Source: Planctomycetota bacterium (GTDB lineage Bacteria; Planctomycetota; Phycisphaerae; Phycisphaerales; UBA1924). From it: a stretch of 49,314 bases of DNA. Positions 34,791-41,653 of this stretch are shown here, piece after piece (position 1 is the stretch's first letter; each line of letters begins with the position of its first letter). A program made the translations under genes and the position numbers. The stretch lies in assembly GCA_030950285.1 (NCBI GenBank), contig JAUZRR010000026.1, positions 1 through 49,314 on the forward strand. The letters run 5' to 3'. Under the pieces are notes generated by a model. The model saw only the letters and a list, made by a program, of their open reading frames with translations. It ran no database searches and was not told the DNA's origin.

Positions 34791-35510
34791 CTAGAAGTTG
34801 AAAATCGCTTCGAGCACGCGCGGGATGAACCCCTTCGTCGTGGTCCGGGTGACCTCGCCCTCGGTGGTCTGGGCGATGTGCAGGTTTGCCAGCTGCGACG
34901 AGTTCAGCGTGTTCGCGTCGGTGATGTCCTCCTGCCGACACACCCCCGACAGCACGATCGTCTTGGACTCACCGTTCTGCGACTGCACCGTCTTTCGCGC
35001 TTCGAGCACCAGCGTCCCGTTGGGCTTGACGTCGATGATCTCAGCGGTGATGCGCGCGACAAACCGGTCCGACCGTTTCGCGGTGCCCTTGCTCTTGAAC
35101 TTCTGGTTGCTCTCGATCCCGAGCGATGCGATATTCGACCGCTCGCCCGGCTGCAAGCGCAACTCAAGCAACGCCAGCAGGTCTGGGAACGCCAGGACAT
35201 CCGCCCCGAGGTCGTAGTCCTTCTTCGTGTCCAGCGTCTGCTTGCTTTCGGTCGAGCTGGTCTCGTCGATGATGAGCGTGATCAGGTCGTGCACCTTGTA
35301 CATCCGAGGCTCGGGGATCGCGATATACAGCATGCTCGTCGCCCGAAGTGGGGCCGAAGCGTCGGGCTCTCCAAGTTCGTTGACCGCGACCTCCGTGGGC
35401 ACGTCATAAAACGACTGGGCCCACGCAGTTCCCGGAAGCGCGAGACTTGCGCTCAGCGCAAGCAACATCGGGCGATTCTGTCGAATATGGAATGGACTGG
35501 AGGTGTGCAT
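34791..35510 (-). CDS. flgH: Flagellar L-ring protein FlgH, non-lipidated form
   Basis: 239 residues. The family blocks KVHDLITLIIDETSSTESKQTLDTKKDYDL, RSDRFVARITAEIIDVKPNGTLVLEARK and SGVCRQEDITDANTLNSSQLANLHI are all present. FlgH builds the outer-membrane ring. FlgH is normally a lipoprotein with a lipobox Cys, but here the signal peptide (LLALSASLALPGTAWAQSF) ends in a signal-peptidase-I site and has no Cys. An in-frame Met at residue 15 could be the true start; it would not add a lipobox. GGAG precedes the first ATG. Confidence 0.93.
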   Translation of the reverse strand: MHTSSPFHIRQNRPMLLALSASLALPGTAWAQSFYDVPTEVAVNELGEPDASAPLRATSMLYIAIPEPRMYKVHDLITLIIDETSSTESKQTLDTKKDYDLGADVLAFPDLLALLELRLQPGERSNIASLGIESNQKFKSKGTAKRSDRFVARITAEIIDVKPNGTLVLEARKTVQSQNGESKTIVLSGVCRQEDITDANTLNSSQLANLHIAQTTEGEVTRTTTKGFIPRVLEAIFNF

Positions 35511-35530
35511 CGGCTACTCCGTGGCGAGGG

Positions 35531-36718
35531 TCAGTTCGTCCGCGAACCAGACGCAACCGCTGTGCCGCGCCGGCTGCTGCGCGCACCAGGTGTCGGCCCA
35601 CTCGCGTCCCCCTGACCGAACGTCCACACCTGTGCCTCGCCTTTCCCGATCACCGTCGCCCGGAACCGGATCTTCGGCTCGTGCTGCGGCGAGAACTCGA
35701 TCGTCTCACCCGCACGCCCCGACTCCCGCGCGTACGCCGCCCGACGCAGCACAATCCCCTCCAGGATCACCCGTACCGTCACCGGATCGCCCTTCTCAAT
35801 CAGGACCGGCGGCTGCACCGCCCGCAACTCGAGCGCCTCGCCCACACGCAGACTCCGCACCGCGGCCGACCCGATCGCCACCTCCGGCGACACAAACCGA
35901 TCCGTCGGCGAGACCCAGCGAGTCTCGGTCGTGATGTCGTCCTTTCCGATGATCCCCCGCTTGAGCACCGCCCGGCTCACCACCGCCACCTGCCGCTTTA
36001 CCAGCACGCCCACACGCAGCGACTCCCGCAGCACCAGCCGGTTGGGCTCATACACCGACACCCGCACCGGCATCCGCGACGACGAGCCGATCGGATCAAT
36101 CTGCACAATCCGCCCGACGGTCGGCGTGTCGAGTGTTGCCGTGTCGCCGACGCCAAACGTCAGGCGCAGGTCCTCCGGCGGCGTGCGGAGGATGCGAGAC
36201 AGTTCCCGCGCGATGGCCCCGCGCACCGTCTGCATCCCGACCAGCCCGTCGGCGTTGCTCGATGTCGGTGCGGCCGCCGCGGTGTTGGTTGGTTCTGCGA
36301 CCGGCCGGGCCTTGCCCAGCACACGGATGTCGCACACATTCCCTCGCATCGCCACAAGCCCGGCCGCTGCGCCGAGCCGTTCTTCCACCGTCTGGCGGAC
36401 CACATCAATCCCGATCTGAAACCACCCGGCAGCATCGGTCGGGTGAGTGCTCGGGTCTTCAACAAGGATGAGCCCACCCAACTCGCCCGCCCGCGCGCCA
36501 GAGAGCACCGCGATATCTCCAAGCCGGATCGGCGCGTCGGCCTCCACCCTCGCCGTGCGGGAAAGGCGAAGCGTGCTTTGCGCGTGTGCCGGCGTTGACG
36601 TGAGGGGCCCCTCGCCTGCGCGAGGGGCTCTGCGAAGCGCGTCCTGTGCGTGCGTCGGCGTCGAAAGCCAGAGCGTGGGGGCACAAAGAACCAGAATGGC
36701 GAGCGTCCGTGCCTGCAT
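35531..36718 (-). CDS. flgA: Flagellar P-ring chaperone FlgA with repeat insertion
   Basis: 395 residues; typical FlgA is about 220-320. A signal peptide (LAILVLCAPTLWLSTPTHAQ) is followed by RRAPRAGEGPL, which is the translation of a family-1 palindromic repeat. Then comes a second copy of the STPxHAQ sequence. The C-terminal SAF domain is clear: GIIGKDDITTETRWVSPTD through LEGIVLRRAAYARESGRAGETIEF. FlgA assists P-ring assembly in the periplasm. The start ATG has GGAG eleven bases upstream. The duplication plus repeat preserves the reading frame and leaves two candidate signal-peptidase sites. Confidence 0.9.
   Translation of the reverse strand: MQARTLAILVLCAPTLWLSTPTHAQDALRRAPRAGEGPLTSTPAHAQSTLRLSRTARVEADAPIRLGDIAVLSGARAGELGGLILVEDPSTHPTDAAGWFQIGIDVVRQTVEERLGAAAGLVAMRGNVCDIRVLGKARPVAEPTNTAAAAPTSSNADGLVGMQTVRGAIARELSRILRTPPEDLRLTFGVGDTATLDTPTVGRIVQIDPIGSSSRMPVRVSVYEPNRLVLRESLRVGVLVKRQVAVVSRAVLKRGIIGKDDITTETRWVSPTDRFVSPEVAIGSAAVRSLRVGEALELRAVQPPVLIEKGDPVTVRVILEGIVLRRAAYARESGRAGETIEFSPQHEPKIRFRATVIGKGEAQVWTFGQGDASGPTPGARSSRRGTAVASGSRTN
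36566..36664. repeat. Family-1 repeat inside flgA flanked by a diverged 33-base duplication
   Basis: The palindromic core is at 36607-36630. On either side lie 33-base segments (36567-36599 and 36632-36664) that match at about 25 of 33 positions, all differences being transitions. They encode STPAHAQSTLR and STPTHAQDALR. The arrangement looks like an insertion that duplicated its target and then drifted. Confidence 0.7.
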
Positions 36719-36755
36719 GTCACCGATCTCCGATCAGTGGTGTGAACCGGGCGTG

Positions 36756-37565
36756 TTATCGACGAAGCTGGGCAACCGCGCGGAGCGTCTCGTCCGCAGC
36801 CCGGATCGAGTTGCTGTTGAGCTCAAACGCCCGCTGCGTCCGGATCATCTCGATCAGCTCGCGGGTCGGATCGACGTTCGAGCTCTCGAGCGATCCCTGC
36901 TGGATCGAACCCCGGTTCTCTTCGCCGGCGATTCCGTCGAGCCCGGGTCCGCTGGCCGCGGTCTCGGCATACAGGTTCTCCCCGACCTGCTTGAGCCCGG
37001 CTGGGTTGATAAACGTCGTGATCTCGATCTGCCCGCCGTTGATCGGTTCGGTCGTCCCGGATTCGGTGTAGAACACCGTGCCGTCCGGGGCGATCGTGAT
37101 GTCCTTGGCGCCCTCGGGCAGCGTGACCAGTGGTTCGAGCCGACGACCCTGGTCGTTGGCGAGCACGATCTCCCCGTCAGAGTTGAGCGAGAAGTTCCCG
37201 GCCCGCGTGTACGCAAACCCGTCCGCCCCGATCGAGTTCTGCACCGACACCTTGAAGAACCCCAGCCCGTTGATCATCATGTCCAGCGGGCGGTCGGTCG
37301 CCAGCGGGGCGCCCTGCCCGAAACTGACCTGTGTGCCCGAGACCTTGACTCCGAGCCCGACATACAACCCCGTCGGCCGCTGGTCGCCGTGGGAGTTCTC
37401 GACGCCCGGCTGCCCGCGTTCGACATACATCAGGTCCTGAAAGTTCGCCCGGCTTGTCTTGAACCCCGGCGTGTTGATGTTCGCCAGGTTGTTGGCGACC
37501 ACGTCGAGCTGGGTGTTCAGCGCGCTAAGGCCGGACGCGGCGGACTGAAGAGCAATGACGGCCAT
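36756..37565 (-). CDS. flgG: Flagellar distal rod protein FlgG
   Basis: 269 residues, the standard FlgG length. The N-terminus SAASGLSALNTQLDVVANNLANINTPGFKTSRANFQDLMY contains the rod signature. The C-terminus GSIQQGSLESSNVDPTRELIEMIRTQRAFELNSNSIRAADETL is diagnostic for FlgG. GAGGA lies eight bases before the ATG. The order flgF-flgG-flgA-flgH-flgI is that of many Gram-negative rod operons. Confidence 0.97.
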   Translation of the reverse strand: MAVIALQSAASGLSALNTQLDVVANNLANINTPGFKTSRANFQDLMYVERGQPGVENSHGDQRPTGLYVGLGVKVSGTQVSFGQGAPLATDRPLDMMINGLGFFKVSVQNSIGADGFAYTRAGNFSLNSDGEIVLANDQGRRLEPLVTLPEGAKDITIAPDGTVFYTESGTTEPINGGQIEITTFINPAGLKQVGENLYAETAASGPGLDGIAGEENRGSIQQGSLESSNVDPTRELIEMIRTQRAFELNSNSIRAADETLRAVAQLRR

Positions 37566-37618
37566 GGGCGGAGGTCCTCGTGCTTGGGGTCGGCGGTCGG
37601 GGTCGGTGGGGGTGGGGG

Positions 37619-38398
37619 TCAGGTTACTCGTCCGAAACGGTTGATCGCCTGGTTCATCAGCCGGTCGTGGTAGCCGATCATGCCCAGGTTCGCCTGGGCG
37701 TCACGCGACGCCGACTGGATCGCCATCAACGCGCCGATCTCGTTGAGCGCAGCCTCTTCGATGGCGTGCTGTTCGATATGCCCCGACGCCTGACGACGGT
37801 TGGCCATCTGCGCCTGGTCAGCCACGAACAGCCCGTCTGCGCCCTTGCGCAGCGCGTTGCGGTTGGGCAGCTCGACGATGCTGATCATCCCGACCGCTTC
37901 TTCGTTCTGCACGATCGTCCCGTCGTGTTCGACGGTGACCGGGCCGTTGTTGTTCAGTTGGATGGGCTGGCCCTTGACATCGACGACCGGCATCCCGCTG
38001 GTTGCCGAGACCAGCCTGCCGGTTGCGTCGAGGGTGAACCGGCCGTCCCGCGTCAGGCGGAGGCGGTTGTTCCCCTCGTCGTGCTCGGCCAGCAGCGTGA
38101 AGAACCCCTCGCCCCGGATCGCCAGGTCGAGTTCGTTGCCGGTGGGGCGGATGACACCTTGTGAGAAGTCAACGCGGGTGCGATCGGACATCACCCCGGC
38201 CCCGAGCCGTTCGAGCATGGCGTTCGACGGCAGGTACCCGAGGCTGTCCTCGACGCTGGCCGCATCCCGCTGGCGGGTCAGGGCAAAGTCCGGCTTGAAC
38301 CCGACGGTGTTGAGGTTGGCAAGGTTGCTCGAATGGAGGTCCTGGCGGTAGGTCGCGTTGAGCGCCCCCGAAGCCGAGATGTACAGGCCGTAGTTCAT
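37619..38398 (-). CDS. flgF: Flagellar proximal rod protein FlgF
   Basis: 259 residues. It has the hook-basal-body family N-terminus (YGLYISASGALNATYRQDLHSSNLANLNTVGFKPD) and a C-terminus with ALNEIGALMAIQSASRDAQANLGMIGYHDRLMNQAINRFG. It resembles FlgF/FlgG more than FlgE by its length and lack of hook domains. As the first gene of the minus-strand flagellar run it should be expressed from the sigma-54-like site at 38440-38456. A 53-base gap separates it from flgG. Confidence 0.9.
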   Translation of the reverse strand: MNYGLYISASGALNATYRQDLHSSNLANLNTVGFKPDFALTRQRDAASVEDSLGYLPSNAMLERLGAGVMSDRTRVDFSQGVIRPTGNELDLAIRGEGFFTLLAEHDEGNNRLRLTRDGRFTLDATGRLVSATSGMPVVDVKGQPIQLNNNGPVTVEHDGTIVQNEEAVGMISIVELPNRNALRKGADGLFVADQAQMANRRQASGHIEQHAIEEAALNEIGALMAIQSASRDAQANLGMIGYHDRLMNQAINRFGRVT

Positions 38399-38439
38399 TG
38401 CGCGTTCTCACCGGACCGGGAGTGGTCCCATGGGACACA

Positions 38440-38456
38440 CTCAATCGGCGTGCCAG
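38440..38456 (-). promoter_or_regulatory. Sigma-54-type promoter before flgF
   Basis: The minus strand reads CTGGCACGCCGATTGAG. TGGCACG is a perfect -24 element and, after four bases, TTGAG is a 3-of-5 match to the TTGCA -12 element. Spacing is exactly as in RpoN promoters. The site is 42 bases before the flgF ATG, giving a leader of about 30 bases. Pattern evidence only. Confidence 0.6.
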
Positions 38457-38539
38457 TTGGTGGGGGCCGATGGGGCTTCGTCGTGGTGGTGTCGCCCCAG
38501 ACCGGGCGCAGCATCCGCGCGAGGCGCAAGTGTTGTGGA

Positions 38540-38595
38540 TGGGGGGGCTGGGGGGTGGCTGGGGGTGGCTGGGGGGTGGCTGGGGGGGGAGGGAG
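38540..38595. repeat. G-rich tandem repeats (GGGGTGGCT-like)
   Basis: About four 9-11 base units of GGGGTGGCT with variable G number form a strongly strand-biased G tract upstream of the flgF promoter. There is no gene in it. Confidence 0.75.
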
Positions 38596-38602
38596 CAAGG
38601 GA

Positions 38603-38627
38603 GAGCCCCTCGCGCAAGCGAGGGGAC
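38603..38627 (-). repeat. Family-1 palindromic repeat
   Basis: Reverse-oriented copy (begins GAGCCCCTCGCG, ends GCGAGGGGAC) 36 bases after the trmD stop, directly beside the G-rich tract. Confidence 0.85.
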
Positions 38628-38663
38628 ACCCGCCATGCCCAACAGGTACCAGAGGACCGCCCC

Positions 38664-39494
38664 TCACTCCCCCAACAGGTCCGGCCGCCGCTCCCGCGTC
38701 CGTTTGAGCATCTGTTCGATCCGCCACGCCGCGACCGCCTGGTGGTCGCCGCCGAGCAGCACCTCGGGCACTTCCATCCCTTCCCAGACCCGGGGTTTGG
38801 TGTAGTGCGGGCAGTCGAGCAGGCGGGTGCTTTCGGGGATGGAGCGCGAGCGGAGGAGTTTGGCCGGCAGCGGCGATCCGATCGCGTCGGTGGTGGGGGC
38901 CGGGTTGAAGCTGTCCTGGGCCGCCGAGCCTTCGTCGCCGAGGACCCCCGGCACGAGGCGGATGATCGCGTCCATCAGCACCATCGCGGCCAGCTCGCCC
39001 CCCGAAAGGACATAGTCGCCGAGCGAGACTTCGAGGGGGGCCAGTTTCTCGACGACCCGCTCGTCGAGCCCCTCGTAGTGCCCGGCGATCATCAGCAGGC
39101 GGGGCTTGGTCGCCAGCTCTTCGACGAGGGGCTGGTTGAGGGGGATGCCCTGGGGCGTGAGCAGGACGCGGGTCGCCGGGCGGCTGTCGAGGGCTTCGAC
39201 GGCGAGCACCGCGTCCCAGATCGGCTGGGCCATCATGACCATGCCCGGCCCGCCGCCGAAGGGCCGGTCGTCGGTCTTGCGGTGTTTGTCCGTGGTAAAG
39301 GCCCGGATGTCGTGGGCGTGCCACTCGACGAGCCCGGCCGCCCGTGCCCGGCCGGGGATCGAGACCCCAAGCGCCCCCACCCCCGCCGGGGCCTCGGCGG
39401 CGAACATCCCGGGAAAGGTGGTCAGGATGTCGAAGCGGAGTGGGGGCGAGGGTGGGGGCGGGGGTTGTTGTGGGGGTTGTTGTGGGGGGGGCAT
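38664..39494 (-). CDS. trmD: tRNA (guanine-N1)-methyltransferase TrmD
   Basis: 276 residues from the ATG at 39494. The SPOUT-fold enzyme methylates G37 of tRNAs. Knot-forming and active-site stretches are visible: DDRPFGGGPGMVMM, LMIAGHYEGLDERV, VSLGDYVLSGGELAAMV and LDCPHYTKPRVWEG. The first 18 residues (MPPPQQPPQQPPPPPSPP) are a proline/glutamine run before the normal RFDILTTFPGMF start. This extension is unusual and needs EF-P-type rescue if translated. Alternatively a non-ATG start nearer to 39440 is used. The gene is bracketed by family-1 repeats on both sides and separated from its usual rpsP/rplS partners. Confidence 0.95.
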   Translation of the reverse strand: MPPPQQPPQQPPPPPSPPLRFDILTTFPGMFAAEAPAGVGALGVSIPGRARAAGLVEWHAHDIRAFTTDKHRKTDDRPFGGGPGMVMMAQPIWDAVLAVEALDSRPATRVLLTPQGIPLNQPLVEELATKPRLLMIAGHYEGLDERVVEKLAPLEVSLGDYVLSGGELAAMVLMDAIIRLVPGVLGDEGSAAQDSFNPAPTTDAIGSPLPAKLLRSRSIPESTRLLDCPHYTKPRVWEGMEVPEVLLGGDHQAVAAWRIEQMLKRTRERRPDLLGE

Positions 39495-39525
39495 GAGAAG
39501 AGGATATGTGTGTGATTGCCTTATG

Positions 39526-39550
39526 GAGCCCCTCGCGCGAGCGAGGGGAC
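39526..39550 (-). repeat. Family-1 palindromic repeat
   Basis: Reverse-oriented copy 32 bases upstream of the trmD start. Confidence 0.85.
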
Positions 39551-39656
39551 CGGGTACGCCAGCGTGGCCTCCAACCCCCACACCCCCCCACACCCACCGA
39601 CGACCCGTGCAAGCCACGGCTTGGGGCCTTCGGGGTGCAGAAACGGCCGTTCAGGA

Positions 39657-39866
39657 GGTGTTCTGGACGGGCCTGACGCGGTTCTGGGTGGATCAGATGG
39701 TGTTCTAACCGGGCCAGATGATGTTCGGAGCGAGTCCGTTGGCCAACACATCGGATATGTTGGCCATCAGATCGGGCCTGTCGGCCGCGTCATCGACCCG
39801 CGTGGCCAAGGGAACGAGTGCTGTGGCCGAGGGAGCGAGTGCCGTGGGCAAGGGAGCGCCCTCGGG
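39657..39866. repeat. 21-base tandem repeat array, ten degenerate units
   Basis: Ten consecutive 21-base units start at 39657, 39678, 39699, 39720, 39741, 39762, 39783, 39804, 39825 and 39846. Most begin GGC or GGT; the first three share the core TTCT and units eight to ten share AAGGGA/GAGGGAGCG. There is no gene here on either strand with start, signal and family support. The rest of the 39495-39905 gap holds only the palindrome and C-rich sequence. Confidence 0.75.
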
Positions 39867-39905
39867 CCGCCCCGCTCGGCACCCGGCGTATCGATGACCG
39901 TCCGG

Positions 39906-40730
39906 TCAGAACAGGAGCATTGGAAGGGCCTTCCCCCCGGTGTTCGCATCGATGCCCATCAGCACCATGTGCGGCACCCAGTACGCCGACTCGGTGTCCC
40001 AGAAGAACTCGATCCTGATGAGGCACTCGCCCACGTGGTCCGTCATTGCTGGTATGGAGACGCTCGCGGTCCTTCCCGTCGTGCCGTCTTGAATCGCATC
40101 GCCTTGGGCTTGGGTGAGGGTGCCCGCGCTGGGGTCCCAGGTCGAGAGCTTCCAGACCTGGATCGAATCGGACCGCTCGGGCACCCCGGCCTCGGCGGTG
40201 AGATCGACAGCGAACGCCGCGTCCGCGACGGACACCGACCTAAACGCCGCGAAGCGCTCGCCGGCGTGCCTCACCGACTGTGCATAGAGAAGCTCGTCGT
40301 CCGGCTCGCCAGCAGACACCGACTCGAGCATCTGCCACTCATGAAGCTGATCCACCCACGTCCTGAGTTGCTCGGTATCGAGAGTTGCGCCGTGCTCTTG
40401 CTGATACGCGATCATGCGGTCGGGGTCCCCCAAGAGCGATTCGAGCGTCGCGCCGACCGCCTCTTCGAGTGCCCGTGCCCGTTGTTCTGGCATGGACGCG
40501 AAGGCGAGAATCTCCGCCGCAGCACGCCCCGCGATCCGGCCGACGATCTCGCTTCGGATCGCTTCGGTGACCGGCTCGAACGACTCTGGATCAGTCGCCG
40601 AATGGACAGCGGAAGAAGGCACGCCGGGCTGGGCAACCGACAACGGCGCGCCCGTGCTGAGCACAACGCCACCAGAGACCAGAGCAGCGGACACGGCAAG
40701 AACCCCACGCCATCGACAAGAAACAATCAT
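39906..40730 (-). CDS. Secreted hypothetical protein
   Basis: 274 residues, family not recognised. An N-terminal signal (GVLAVSAALVSGGVVLSTGAPLSVAQ) predicts export. Residues 50-130 are helical (EIVGRIAGRAAAEILAFASMPEQRARALEEAVGATLESLL). The C-terminal part is beta-rich (SVSIPAMTDHVGECLIRIEFFWDTESAYWVPHMVLMGID). The whole is acidic and gene-like. It follows rpsP on the same strand but beyond a strong terminator, so it is likely its own unit. Confidence 0.75.
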   Translation of the reverse strand: MIVSCRWRGVLAVSAALVSGGVVLSTGAPLSVAQPGVPSSAVHSATDPESFEPVTEAIRSEIVGRIAGRAAAEILAFASMPEQRARALEEAVGATLESLLGDPDRMIAYQQEHGATLDTEQLRTWVDQLHEWQMLESVSAGEPDDELLYAQSVRHAGERFAAFRSVSVADAAFAVDLTAEAGVPERSDSIQVWKLSTWDPSAGTLTQAQGDAIQDGTTGRTASVSIPAMTDHVGECLIRIEFFWDTESAYWVPHMVLMGIDANTGGKALPMLLF

Positions 40731-40859
40731 AAGCGATCCAGTTCAATCGAGAACTCGGGTGCGGACGCAAAGGGCCTCGGAATGGTAGGTTCTTTGAGCG
40801 CAGGCCAATCGGCTACGCACGAGGGCCACTGGGCACCCGCCACGCCACAACACAACAAA

Positions 40860-40886
40860 GCACGCCCGGCACAAGGCCGGGCGTGC
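40860..40886 (-). terminator. Rho-independent terminator after rpsP
   Basis: On the minus strand a perfect 11-base stem (GCACGCCCGGC / GCCGGGCGTGC) with a 5-base loop is followed by TTTGTTGTGTT. It lies 24 bases after the rpsP stop. Confidence 0.85.
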
Positions 40887-40910
40887 GGAGTGATCTGTAT
40901 TGTGAACGGC

Positions 40911-41453
40911 TTACTCGCCTTCGGCAGCGGGGGTCTCGGTGGGGGTCTCGGTGGGGGTCTCGGCGGGGGCTTCCGCAGCCGCGGCGGCCTCTTCGGCTGC
41001 CTTCTTCTCGGCTTCGGCCTTCTCGGCAGCCGCCTTCTCCGCAGCCGCGGCCGCGGCCTTCTCGGCCTCTTCCTTGGCCTTGGCCTCGGCGGCTTCCTTG
41101 GCGGCCTTCGCCTTGGCTTCCTTCTCGGCGATATTGGCAAGCCGGATCGACTCGGTGCGGGCGCGGGCGACCTTGCGGTCCTCCTCCCACTTGGCGAGCA
41201 TCTTGGGCGGCAGCAGGTCGTTCTTGGCGAGCATGTCCGCGACCGTCTCGCTGGGCTGGGCACCCACGCTCAGCCAGTAGGTGATCCGCTCGCCCTCGAG
41301 CTTGAGCTGCTTCTCGGGGTCGGCGGCGATGGGGTCGTACCAGCCGAGCTGCTCGAGGACACGCCCGTTGCGGCGGTTGCGCTTCTCGATGGCGTTGAGA
41401 CGGTAGAACGGACGGTTGCGGCGGCCGAAGCGCTGGAGACGAAGACGAACCAT
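40911..41453 (-). CDS. rpsP: 30S ribosomal protein bS16 with long charged tail
   Basis: 180 residues; bS16 is normally 80-90. The first 85 residues are ordinary bS16 (MVRLRLQRFGRRNRPFYRLNAIEKRNRRNGRVLEQLGWYDP..ERITYWLSVGAQPSETV). From about residue 95 on comes an Ala/Lys/Glu-rich, predicted helical stretch, then an acidic TPTETPTETP end. Similar extensions are known from some other bacteria, but this one is large. AAAGGA precedes the ATG. The gene stands alone with its own terminator rather than with rimM-trmD-rplS. Confidence 0.97.
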   Translation of the reverse strand: MVRLRLQRFGRRNRPFYRLNAIEKRNRRNGRVLEQLGWYDPIAADPEKQLKLEGERITYWLSVGAQPSETVADMLAKNDLLPPKMLAKWEEDRKVARARTESIRLANIAEKEAKAKAAKEAAEAKAKEEAEKAAAAAAEKAAAEKAEAEKKAAEEAAAAAEAPAETPTETPTETPAAEGE

Positions 41454-41653
41454 GGTGGCGTTCCTTTGTGGGACGGGGGGGGCGGTCCTGGACCCGGTGT
41501 CGCCATGTGGGCAGCCGCCGGGGCTCGTGCTTGGACAGTTCTGCCGAAGCGGCACCACGCCGCCCCGGTTTCGAGCCGGGGAGTGTAGGAGGGGTGCCGG
41601 GTTGGGTCGAGCGGCCGGTGGGGGCGAGGTGGGGGGCGAGCGTCGCGGGGCGA

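Noticed and set aside
39657..39866. The 21-base array as a CRISPR
   Set aside because: There are no spacers; units are contiguous and diverged, and no cas genes are near.
39516..41588. A 690-codon plus-strand open frame across the 21-base array and rpsP
   Set aside because: It runs antisense to an exported protein and to bS16, and its translation is Gly-rich low complexity.
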